A stretch of 64,000 nucleotides of DNA from Bacillota bacterium (lineage in GTDB: Bacteria > Sysuimicrobiota > Sysuimicrobiia > Sysuimicrobiales > Segetimicrobiaceae). A model generated the notes under the pieces. It had not been told where the DNA came from. It searched no databases and saw only the letters and a program-made list of their open reading frames with translations. Shown in pieces: positions 8,692-15,833 of the stretch. Location: the NCBI GenBank assembly GCA_021324975.1, contig JAJPIA010000030.1, positions 1 through 64,000 on the forward strand. The letters run 5' to 3'. Every line of letters starts with the position of its first letter. Positions within the stretch are counted from its first letter, which is position 1. The translations under genes were made by a program, and so were the position numbers.

Positions 8692-9260
8692 GGTATCGCC
8701 TCCCTGTTGGCTGTCGTTCAGTACACCGTACCGACACCTACGCTAGGGTGCCAACTAAGGCATAGGCATTCAACGCATAACGAGCGACCCGCCACTCGAT
8801 CCGGCCCCATTGATCGGCCGCGAAGGCCGCCATCCGCGCGCAGGCCGCTCGGTCACTCGCGTCGATCGCGAAAGCGACAACGTTTCATCCCACTCTGCGC
8901 TTGCGCTCGCAGCGGCCGCGCCGCGTTCTGCATCGCAGTTAGCGGTAAGCAAGTGGTGCCTAGCACCAATGAGGCCGCGGCCAAGCCGGAGTCCGAAGTG
9001 CAGTTTGCCACCCGTCACAATCGCAACACGTCCGGCAAGCGAAAACAGTTCCAGGATCGCCAACTTGAGCACCAGTGTGCCCGCCGAACCGGCCGCAAAT
9101 GGCAAGAGTAGGCTGACTCGCGATCCTGGGAACGGGCAAGGCAGTTGGAGTACAGGCACTGGCGAAATTGCGCCGCCTCGGTGCCTCACACCGACTCATA
9201 GATTTTGCATGATGAAGCCGCCACGATGAATAGCCGCCGCGCGGTTATCGGCTCGCGCGG
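8692..9260. other. About 570 bases of spacer between the binding protein and the lanthipeptide synthetase
   Basis: No frame in this stretch resembles a known protein and codon usage looks random. It must contain the promoter of the leftward binding-protein gene at 8691 and the 3' end of the lanthipeptide transcript. I looked for a transporter, a protease or a second precursor that would belong to the lanthipeptide locus and saw none. Confidence 0.5.
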
Positions 9261-12011
9261 TTAGCAGGAGCAGGGATCTAGCAGTAGGGGGAATCCTACG
9301 TCTTTGGCTCCCATTGACAAGCGCAAAAAGAAGTGTATGACGCTTCCTGAACCGACCATCAAATCAGCAGTCGCTACATAGGGGTCTTCGACCAGCCAGG
9401 TAACTGAACCAGAGTCCTTTTCGCGGCGAAGAGCCATCAGGACGGCTGCAATGTTCTCGGCTCGATCGAACCATTCTTGCTCGCCAAGTACCCGGCCCGC
9501 CTCCAAATAGATCTCGGCAAGCCCACTCAGGCCATGGCACTGGCTGAGGTTCGGGTATCGCATGTCGGCTGGATGTACTCGAAGTGCCTTCCTCGCAGTC
9601 TCGGCATAGATGCCGTTGCCAGTGTGGTCAACCAGCCTCAGAAATGTCAACGCAACACCCGGCGAGCCGTGACACCACCATTTCCACCGCTCTCGATGGA
9701 CATTACTGTACGGCCACTCGAGTGCCTCGCCGTCATCCGTGCCGACGGCTTGCTGCAGCAGCCAATTCACTCCCGCCTCACACGATTTCGACGCCTCCCA
9801 GCTACCAGTACGTCGCGCATATTCAGCCAAAAAATACACAATACCACTCACCCCATGGGCAAACCCCGTCAACGTCTCGCCGGACATTCCATCGACGCCA
9901 GCCGGCATTTCCCAGGACCCATCATCCTTCTGGCAATCCACGAGAAACGCCGCGCATCGATGCGCCAGACTGAGCACACTCGCGTCTCCAAGGCGATCGG
10001 CACAGTAGATTGCCGCCACCCCTTGACCGGCCGCACCGTGGGTGATGTCGGGCCAGTCAAGCCTCCCCGAGAGCGCGTTGGACAAAAAAGCGTTGACGCG
10101 GGCATCTCTGTCAATGAGCCGACCCGCGATGGCCTCGACTAGCGCGACAGCGATGCCAGCATCGCCGAAGTGGAGGCCCGGGAGCCGAATATCGCCGGGA
10201 GCGTGTTCCAAGAGGAGCCACTCCGTGGCTCGTCGGACTCGATCTCGTGCCGCTGCCGACGTATATCCAAATCTCGCCAGACGCCCAAGCAAGTATACGA
10301 TCCCGGCTACACCCCTGTTGGCATCCCGGCAAAGGCGAAAGGAGCCGCCAACTGCGCCGTGGCTCTCTACCCTACCAGCCGCGGACACCCACAAGCCGGA
10401 ATCATCGTCTGTGATCGCCTCCTGTAGCAATCCATCCAGGCCGCCCCTGATGAGATCAGCATACGTACCATCCCGTCTGCGCACGGTACGCCACAGAACG
10501 GGCCGTCCGGGCTCGATTCGTCGCAAGCCACCCCCCGCAGGATCGCGGAGGCAGTGCTGCAGTGTTGCTTTGATACGATCAAGGCTGGGGCGAGCGGTAG
10601 GATCTGGACTTACACATTGCGCGATCGTTTCCACAAGGCTGAACGGGGCGCTGTTGGTTAGGCTTAGCAATTGGTGGACGCGATCCTTATCACTGGAAAA
10701 AGGTACACGCCTGGGATCCAGGCCTGTGAGACACAGAAGCATGACACAGCCCAGCGCATAGATGTCGTCGGCGGGTGTGGGTGATTCGCCACGTTCCTGG
10801 GCGGGAGACATGAAGCCTGGTGTCCCTAACCCAAATGCGGGACTCTTGTCTCCCACGCGGCTTGCTAGTTCCAGATCGAGTAGGTAGACGCGCTCGTCTG
10901 CGCCGATCCAGATATTCGAGGCGGACAGGTCACGATGCACGTATCCATTCGCGTGCATCTGCTGAACACCCGCCACAAGTTGGTCAAGAAGGATCAAAAA
11001 GGTCATGTGTTCGTCAGGGGAAAGACTGGACCAGGCGCGGCTCTTTAGCGTCTTGAACACGAATGACTCGACCGTCTCGCCTGCGATATCCTCAAGCGGC
11101 AGATAACCATCGCCATCCACTTCAAAATATGGATCAGCCCGAGCAACTGGCACGAGACCGGCCAACGCGTCGTGCAGAGCTTCCTGATGCCGTAACCGCG
11201 TTCGGATGTCGCGACCCCATTCATCCGAAAGGCAATGTTGACGGCCCTGCTTGATGATCTTCGGGCCGATTTCTGCATAATCCCGTAAATCGATGGCGCG
11301 AAACACCGAGCCTTTCGGTCGGTGGGCGATGACTTCGAGAATCAGATATCCTGGACCAAAGAGCTTATCCGAAGATGATAGCACATGCAAAGGAGCGCCC
11401 GCATCCGGGCGCTCAGTCGCAGCGCGACCGTTGCTAACTGCCCAGTCCTTGAAGGGATTCGACACCCCCGCCGGCGGCGAAAACGGTACAGGTTGCGAGT
11501 CGACGCGCAATGTGCCATCCGGGGCCTTGATGCAGAGAAGCATCTGCCCCAGGCGATCGTGCATAATGAGCGGATCGAACGCTCCATAGCGCGTGTAGGT
11601 GATCTCGCCAAGCCGTAAGTCTGACACAATTATCGGGCCACGAAACCCTTCGGTCATTTCAATTAAGGTGGCTGCCAACTGTCTGGATTCGTCGTCGGAG
11701 CGTGGATATATGGTGAGGAATTTGCCGACTTGTGTAGCGCCCATCTCGCCCTCGTTGAGTCGTGAGAGCGTCGTCTCGTCCTTGGCCAACTTGAACGCAA
11801 CGCCGCATTGGGACAAACATGGAACCACGACGGATACTAACGCGCCGGCTTCCGTCGGAATCGTCGAGAGATGAAGCTTCCAACCTTGTAATCGGGTCGT
11901 CTTACCGATACCGGCCCAGGGACCTCGCACGGTAGGTACGAGCCCGAATTGCCTCAGGATCTCGCTGTAACTCGCTCCACGGTATTTCACAGAGGTTCTC
12001 CGCCGAGACAC
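9261..12011 (-). CDS. Class IV-type lanthipeptide synthetase (lyase + kinase + zinc cyclase)
   Basis: The 916-residue protein has three domains. Residues 1-220 form the phospho-Ser/Thr lyase region seen in class III/IV enzymes (WKLHLSTIP, CGVAFKLAKD, GKFLTIYPR, YTRYGAFDP). Residues about 225-500 are a Ser/Thr kinase with Lys near 252, HRDLSASN near 357 and DLE in place of DFG near 379. Residues about 540-916 are a LanC-like cyclase with WWCHGSPG near 779 and QCHGLSG near 824. These supply the Cys, Cys and His zinc ligands that class III enzymes lack, so class IV (LanL-like) fits best. It would phosphorylate and eliminate Ser/Thr of the precursor encoded just upstream, then close thioether rings. 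The start is GTG 12011, or GTG 11990 with a better ribosome site. Sampled GC is visibly lower than in the transporter operons, which suggests transfer. Confidence 0.92.
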   Translation of the reverse strand: MSRRRTSVKYRGASYSEILRQFGLVPTVRGPWAGIGKTTRLQGWKLHLSTIPTEAGALVSVVVPCLSQCGVAFKLAKDETTLSRLNEGEMGATQVGKFLTIYPRSDDESRQLAATLIEMTEGFRGPIIVSDLRLGEITYTRYGAFDPLIMHDRLGQMLLCIKAPDGTLRVDSQPVPFSPPAGVSNPFKDWAVSNGRAATERPDAGAPLHVLSSSDKLFGPGYLILEVIAHRPKGSVFRAIDLRDYAEIGPKIIKQGRQHCLSDEWGRDIRTRLRHQEALHDALAGLVPVARADPYFEVDGDGYLPLEDIAGETVESFVFKTLKSRAWSSLSPDEHMTFLILLDQLVAGVQQMHANGYVHRDLSASNIWIGADERVYLLDLELASRVGDKSPAFGLGTPGFMSPAQERGESPTPADDIYALGCVMLLCLTGLDPRRVPFSSDKDRVHQLLSLTNSAPFSLVETIAQCVSPDPTARPSLDRIKATLQHCLRDPAGGGLRRIEPGRPVLWRTVRRRDGTYADLIRGGLDGLLQEAITDDDSGLWVSAAGRVESHGAVGGSFRLCRDANRGVAGIVYLLGRLARFGYTSAAARDRVRRATEWLLLEHAPGDIRLPGLHFGDAGIAVALVEAIAGRLIDRDARVNAFLSNALSGRLDWPDITHGAAGQGVAAIYCADRLGDASVLSLAHRCAAFLVDCQKDDGSWEMPAGVDGMSGETLTGFAHGVSGIVYFLAEYARRTGSWEASKSCEAGVNWLLQQAVGTDDGEALEWPYSNVHRERWKWWCHGSPGVALTFLRLVDHTGNGIYAETARKALRVHPADMRYPNLSQCHGLSGLAEIYLEAGRVLGEQEWFDRAENIAAVLMALRREKDSGSVTWLVEDPYVATADLMVGSGSVIHFFLRLSMGAKDVGFPLLLDPCSC

Positions 12012-12317
12012 GTCGACGATAGCGGCATTCGGATGAGCCTAATCGGTGCCTTGCTCGCCCAACCCGCTGTGGGGATCGTTGATCTACTGAAGTCCGACGG
12101 TTCGGAAAGCTTTTTCACGGGGAGTTCGCGAACCTTAACTCAACTACGCTGGCTGACTGAGATTGCGCCTGCGCCGCTGCCAACATCAATGCTGCGAGGG
12201 GCACCGGCGGAAGCCGCTGTTTGTGCTCTGGTGAATGCCTGACGATCCAAATACGTCCCTCAGCGCGACGAATCAAGAACCGGGGCCCGCGACTCCACCC
12301 CCCCTGGCTCCGGAGGC

Positions 12318-12338
12318 CGACAGAGCATAGCTCGGTCG
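12318..12338 (-). promoter_or_regulatory. Hairpin between precursor stop and synthetase gene
   Basis: CGACAGAGC (12318-12326) and GCTCGGTCG (12330-12338) pair with one mismatch around a 3-base loop, directly after the precursor stop codon. There is no T-run on the minus-strand 3' side. It is well placed to act as a partial terminator or mRNA stabiliser that lets the precursor be made in excess over the synthetase, as is common in lanthipeptide operons. Function is inferred. Confidence 0.4.
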
Positions 12339-12339
12339 A

Positions 12340-12684
12340 TTAGCGCATTGCCACCTCCAAGGTCTGCCCACAACTGACCCCGCAGGTGTCTTTGCAGCTC
12401 AAGTTGTATGGACCACATGTCACGTTGCAGCTTACGGAACCGCAAGTCGAATCGCAACTCAGAGAGCACGTCGGATCGCATTCTTCCAGCTTAACGGCGC
12501 CCACCAACGGCGCTACGAGAAAACTGCCAGGCCGTATTGCGCGCAACCGTTTCTTCGTTGCTTCATCGACCCCTTCGAGACTGGCCAGTGCCTTTTCGGG
12601 ATCGAAAACGAGCGTGTGGAAGAACTCTTTATCTTCGCGAGCCTTCTGCACGATCTGTAGAATGATCTCTCGTGTTGTTGCCAT
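12340..12684 (-). CDS. Lanthipeptide precursor peptide with Cys-rich core
   Basis: The 114-residue peptide has a helical, charged leader of about 65 residues (IVQKAREDKEFFHTLVFDPE, then ALASLEGVDEATKKRLRAI). The core starts after LEE and contains nine Cys and twelve Ser/Thr before the tail LEVAMR. Eight of the nine Cys are directly preceded by Ser or Thr, in units such as PTC, LSC, STC, VSC, VTC and DTC, mostly spaced four residues apart. Such a Ser/Thr-Cys-rich C-terminus is what a lanthionine-forming enzyme acts on, and the synthetase gene lies 329 bases downstream on the same strand. The labionin spacing S-x-x-S-x-x-x-C is not seen. The start is ATG 12684, with AAAGGGG eight bases upstream; the GTG one codon earlier is less likely. 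Confidence 0.88.
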   Translation of the reverse strand: MATTREIILQIVQKAREDKEFFHTLVFDPEKALASLEGVDEATKKRLRAIRPGSFLVAPLVGAVKLEECDPTCSLSCDSTCGSVSCNVTCGPYNLSCKDTCGVSCGQTLEVAMR

Positions 12685-13497
12685 CACATGCCCCTTTCAT
12701 AAACTTCGCGTGCACCCATCTGAGTTGCACCATACTTTCCATCCTGGTTTGTGAACTCCTTTTATGGGAGAGTTCGTCCGCGCTTGTCGGGTGAGGTGTT
12801 ACAGTCCCTGTAAAAGTTGACGGCCTGGGCTAGTCTCCTGGTGTCGCCAAACACCGGCTCGGTGAGGAGCGCGAGGGGAGCCCAAGCCATGCCCAGGATA
12901 GCACCGAGCGCCCAGATTCGGGAAGAGATTGGCCGACTGCTCCAAAACGGCATACCAATGCGCGCTTCGGTCCATCGTGATCGGTCATTTCGGAGCATCG
13001 TGATCACCTGTTCGCTCGTGAGCACGCGTCGCTCTTTGGGGATTGACCGGACGCGGCGCTTGGACACCGAGACAAGCGCGGTGGCCCAACCCAAGCCCCT
13101 ATGCAGGCACTCGGGTTCGGCGGGATCCATCCGCGAAGCGCTGCGCGGCGACGACCCCTGAGAAATAGTTGCGGTGAGGCTGCGCGGAAGGGCACACAGC
13201 CTCACCGGGGGTGTTCCACCTGGCACGACGTCCCGCGCGGCGCTGTTAGCGCGGAGACGTAGCTGCACGCAGGAAGGCCGCTCTATCCCGTTCGACTGTC
13301 GACGTCCACGACTGCAGCGGCGTGACGTGCGATTTCACGACTCCCCAGACGGGAAGGTTCGTTAATAGGGTGCGCGCCCACCTCGACATACTCGCCGGTG
13401 ACGAGAAACCGCATCGGTTACCACCACCCCGGTTGATGACCGTCGCCTGCTCCCTCGCGCTTGGGGGATGGTGTGATTACCACTACTCGATGTCCCA
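12685..13497. other. Gene-poor stretch holding an IS end and unidentified remnants
   Basis: This stretch includes the promoter side of the precursor gene, the IS21-like end at 12959-13005 and scraps of open frame. The minus-strand part at 12958-12762 encodes a short hydrophobic run (IWALGAILGMAWAPLALLTE) that ends in a stop. It could be the tail of a gene broken by the insertion, but I cannot place it in a family. No transposase is recognisable on the IS side (13006 onward). Confidence 0.4.
12959..13005. mobile_element. Second IS21-family-like end, inverted relative to the one at 1-106
   Basis: Starting with TGCGCGC at 12959, two units (12965-12982 and 12988-13005) repeat with the same 23-bp period and nearly the same sequence as the array at 1-106, in reverse complement. 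TG...CA termini and repeated ends are the basis for the IS21 assignment. The element body would extend rightward from 12959, but only about 50 bases are recognisable and no transposase frame survives, so this is a relic. Confidence 0.55.
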
Positions 13498-13875
13498 TCA
13501 CCGCTTCCCGTATTGCTCGGCGCTCATTACCTCGATACCGACAAACGGTTCATTCCCCTCGACCCAGGCGTCATGGCCGGGCGGGATCGTATAGGACATG
13601 CCCTTCGTGATCATCTTCTGCGAGCCGTCGTTCATCTTGATAGTGATGCTGCCGGAGACCACGTAGCCGGCGTGGGTGGCTTGACAGGTGTCGGTTCCCA
13701 CGACCGGTTTCACGCACTCCGACCAGCGCCACCCAGGCTGGAAAATGAAGCGGCCGATCGTGACGCCTCCTCCAAGCCGCACAATCTCCACGCGGGTCTT
13801 GTTCGGGGTCCGGACTTCGTCGGGCGTATCGTGCGACTTCGCTTCCAATTTGTCAATTCGCATGCCGCTCGTCAT
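13498..13875 (-). CDS. Single-domain cupin protein
   Basis: The 125-residue protein has the two cupin motifs in relaxed form: motif 1 around RFIFQPGWRWSECVKP...CQATHAGYVVSGSITI and motif 2 around YTIPPGHDAWVEGNEPFVGIE. It retains His residues (ATHAG, PPGHD) that could bind one metal. A GGGAGGG ribosome site precedes ATG 13875. Small cupins of this kind often bind a small molecule or metal and have no assigned reaction. It is transcribed toward the IS relic and appears monocistronic. The substrate is unknown. Confidence 0.8.
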   Translation of the reverse strand: MTSGMRIDKLEAKSHDTPDEVRTPNKTRVEIVRLGGGVTIGRFIFQPGWRWSECVKPVVGTDTCQATHAGYVVSGSITIKMNDGSQKMITKGMSYTIPPGHDAWVEGNEPFVGIEVMSAEQYGKR

Positions 13876-14078
13876 GACGACCCTCCCTTACGTGTCGTTG
13901 TTGCACGAGCATCCGTAACGCAGGACGATGTCCCATCCGGATTCCAGACATTGATCAAGGGGATCGCCTCAACATGGCCACGCAACAGCTTGCGGGCGAG
14001 CGGAGGAAGTCCGCGGCGGGCAAAAGCCGGCCGGTGTGACCGGGACGCCCGACCCTGCGGGACTCTTGCACGATCCGC

Positions 14079-14528
14079 CTATACAGAACCTCCGGCCTTG
14101 GGTAGCGGCGCAGGGGTCAAGCCAAGCTGCTCCAGCATCGCGAGCCGGTCGAACACCAAGTTGAACGAGATATGTTTGCCATCGCGGAAGCGCAGGACCT
14201 GAATGTACTCGACCTTCACGGAACGGCCCGTCGGCGGAACGTCGCCGGCAGGGCCGTGGAGGACGCCGTTGTGAGTCCCGGTGAATGTGCCTTCCTCGAC
14301 GGCGACATCGCCGGTGATGTGCAGGCCATGGACACCGACATGCGCGTCAGGGAACGCCACGAGCCACCCGCCGTAGAAGGCCTTGCAGGCCGCTTTCCCT
14401 TTGCCGCGCACGCCACCGGGCGCTTCAAAGACAACGTCGTCAGCGAGCATCGCCTCAAATCCCTCAAGGTCGTGAGCGTTGAAGGTGGCGGTCTCCCGCT
14501 CAAATGCGTCGCGCACGTTCATCCCCAT
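14079..14528 (-). CDS. SnoaL-like NTF2-fold protein (ester cyclase/ketosteroid isomerase type)
   Basis: The 149-residue protein starts with FERETATFNAHDLEGFEAMLADDVVFEAPGG and continues with FPDAHVGVHGLHITGDVAVEEGTFTGTHNG and PPTGRSVKVEYIQVLRFRDGKHISFNLVFDRLAMLEQLGL, the standard SnoaL/predicted ester cyclase pattern. AGGGAGGTG lies just upstream of ATG 14528; the next ATG is two codons further in. The family includes cyclases and isomerases, but most members have no known substrate. It sits beside the cupin gene on the same strand, about 200 bases away. Confidence 0.82.
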   Translation of the reverse strand: MGMNVRDAFERETATFNAHDLEGFEAMLADDVVFEAPGGVRGKGKAACKAFYGGWLVAFPDAHVGVHGLHITGDVAVEEGTFTGTHNGVLHGPAGDVPPTGRSVKVEYIQVLRFRDGKHISFNLVFDRLAMLEQLGLTPAPLPKAGGSV

Positions 14529-14933
14529 TGAACACCTCCCTGATCGCCCTTGCTCCGCCCATTCGACCACTTGCATCGAGCAACGGAACCTACCGCGGGA
14601 CGGACCCATCCATGACCTCTCTTCGCATATGGGTGCTGCGCGATGGCGGCCGGCATATTGCCCGCGCGAGGTTAACCCGCAGCAGACAAAAGTTCGCTAT
14701 GCGTGGTCAGCTTCTCGGAGAACTGGGAGATGAGGCGGGAGGTGCGAGGATGTAGACCTATTCGTGGGAGTCGATGCTTCTCCTCTCTCCAACTTTCCAC
14801 ACCCACGCATTCCGCTCACCAGAGCCAGCCGCCTTCCGCGAAGGAGTCTTAACAGGGTAATCGAAAGAGCCTCAGCGCCATTTCCTGCGTCTTACAATGC
14901 TTGCTAGACAAGAGTGCGAACTAAACTCCTTAG
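14529..14933. other. Divergent intergenic region
   Basis: About 400 bases lie between the leftward SnoaL-like gene and the rightward toxin-antitoxin pair. It must hold both promoters. No open frame here resembles a protein. The right end turns AT-richer (14900-14960) and leads into the palindrome at 14934. Confidence 0.5.
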
Positions 14934-14952
14934 TGGTATCATTGTGATACCA
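14934..14952 (+). promoter_or_regulatory. Perfect palindromic operator of the toxin-antitoxin operon
   Basis: TGGTATCA (14934-14941) and TGATACCA (14945-14952) form a perfect 8-bp inverted repeat around TTG, in an AT-rich stretch 24 bases before the antitoxin start. FitA/VapB ribbon-helix-helix antitoxins bind such palindromes over their own promoter, so this is the likely autoregulatory site. Confidence 0.75.
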
Positions 14953-14975
14953 TTATGTTATCAGGGAGGAATGTG

Positions 14976-15209
14976 ATGGCGAACGTCCTGATCCGGAACC
15001 TCGACGATGCCATTCTAAGACAGCTGAAGGCGGCCGCCAAAGCGCACGGCCGATCGCTGCAGGCGGAAATTCACGAAGTGCTCCGCATGGCGAGTGCGCG
15101 ACAGGTCGCCGAAACGCGCCGTCTCTCTAACCAATGGCTCCATCGCCTCGGCGGTTCGCGACAAACCGATAGTGCGGCGTTAATTCGCGCGGATCGGGAT
15201 ACTCGGTGA
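14976..15209 (+). CDS. FitA/VapB-type ribbon-helix-helix antitoxin
   Basis: The 77-residue protein opens with MANVLIRNLDDAILRQLKAAAKAHGRSLQAEIHEVLRMA, the FitA-like ribbon-helix-helix pattern: a short DNA-binding strand, then two helices. The C-terminal tail (HRLGGSRQTDSAALIRADRDTR) would wrap the toxin. The ATG at 14976 has GGGAGGA five bases upstream. Its stop overlaps the toxin start by four bases (GTGA), so the pair is translationally coupled. It should neutralise the PIN toxin and repress the operon at the palindrome just upstream. Confidence 0.88.
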   Translation: MANVLIRNLDDAILRQLKAAAKAHGRSLQAEIHEVLRMASARQVAETRRLSNQWLHRLGGSRQTDSAALIRADRDTR

Positions 15210-15634
15210 GCCTATTTGTTATCGACGCGAGCGTGGTCATCAAGTGGTTTATCCCAGAAACCCACAGCGACGCTGCACGCCAACTGCTCATGTCGGCGCA
15301 TGAGTACTTTGCCCCGGACCTCTTGTTCGCCGAAACGGCCAATACAATCCGGAAGAAGATCCGTCGCGGCGAACTCAGCGTCGAAGATGGCCCGCGCTTG
15401 GTGGCGGATGTGGGCCGTGTTGCCGTGGAATCCGTGTCGTGCCGGACCTTGGCCGAGGATGCCCACGCCTTAGCAAACACCGCTGGCCAAACCGTCTACG
15501 ATGCACTCTATGTTGCCTTGGCCGTCCGACTTGAAACCAGTTTGATCACCGCGGACGACCGGCTCGCGGCCGCGCTTAGCAGAGTGCCAATGTTGGCCGG
15601 TCATGTCCAACTCGTCCAGGATTTGTTCTCTTGA
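15206..15634 (+). CDS. VapC-type PIN-domain ribonuclease toxin
   Basis: The 142-residue protein shows the PIN active-site acids: Asp7 (FVIDASV), Glu43 (FAETANTI), Asp99 (TVYDALYVALA) and Asp117 (ITADDRL). The length is usual for VapC. PIN toxins cut RNA, often tRNA or rRNA, and are held inactive by the partner antitoxin. The start is GTG at 15206, overlapping the antitoxin stop by four bases. The pair looks intact and may help maintain the accessory region it borders. Confidence 0.9.
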   Translation: MSLFVIDASVVIKWFIPETHSDAARQLLMSAHEYFAPDLLFAETANTIRKKIRRGELSVEDGPRLVADVGRVAVESVSCRTLAEDAHALANTAGQTVYDALYVALAVRLETSLITADDRLAAALSRVPMLAGHVQLVQDLFS

Positions 15635-15833
15635 GTCGACGTTCGAGCCCCGGCAGCGATGGTTACCTTGTCGTTTGCGGCTACATTTTCGTGAAGTATC
15701 GCCCAAACGCCATCATCCGTGATTAGGCACTACTCCGGCCGTGGCGCTTGCGCTGCCGGAGGCCGCAGAGCAGGGGTCGAAGACGACGCGGCGTACTATC
15801 GCGCGTAAGCACTCGAAGGAGGCCTGGAGATTG

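Noticed and set aside
8692-9260. A small export or immunity gene for the lanthipeptide
   Set aside because: All frames here are short, lack membrane segments and lack ribosome sites.
12340-12684. Labionin-type class III product
   Set aside because: The S-x-x-S-x-x-x-C spacing is not found in the core, and the cyclase keeps its zinc ligands, so ordinary (methyl)lanthionine rings are more likely.
107-12958. A composite IS21 transposon carrying the lanthipeptide genes
   Set aside because: The ends face inward and match, but no transposase is present in the window and the adjacent bases show no target-site duplication. At most they are old, independent insertions.
12762-13268. A 168-codon minus-strand frame spanning the IS end
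   Set aside because: It reads through the IS terminal repeats and a non-coding flank. No domain is visible, and only a short hydrophobic remnant might once have been coding.
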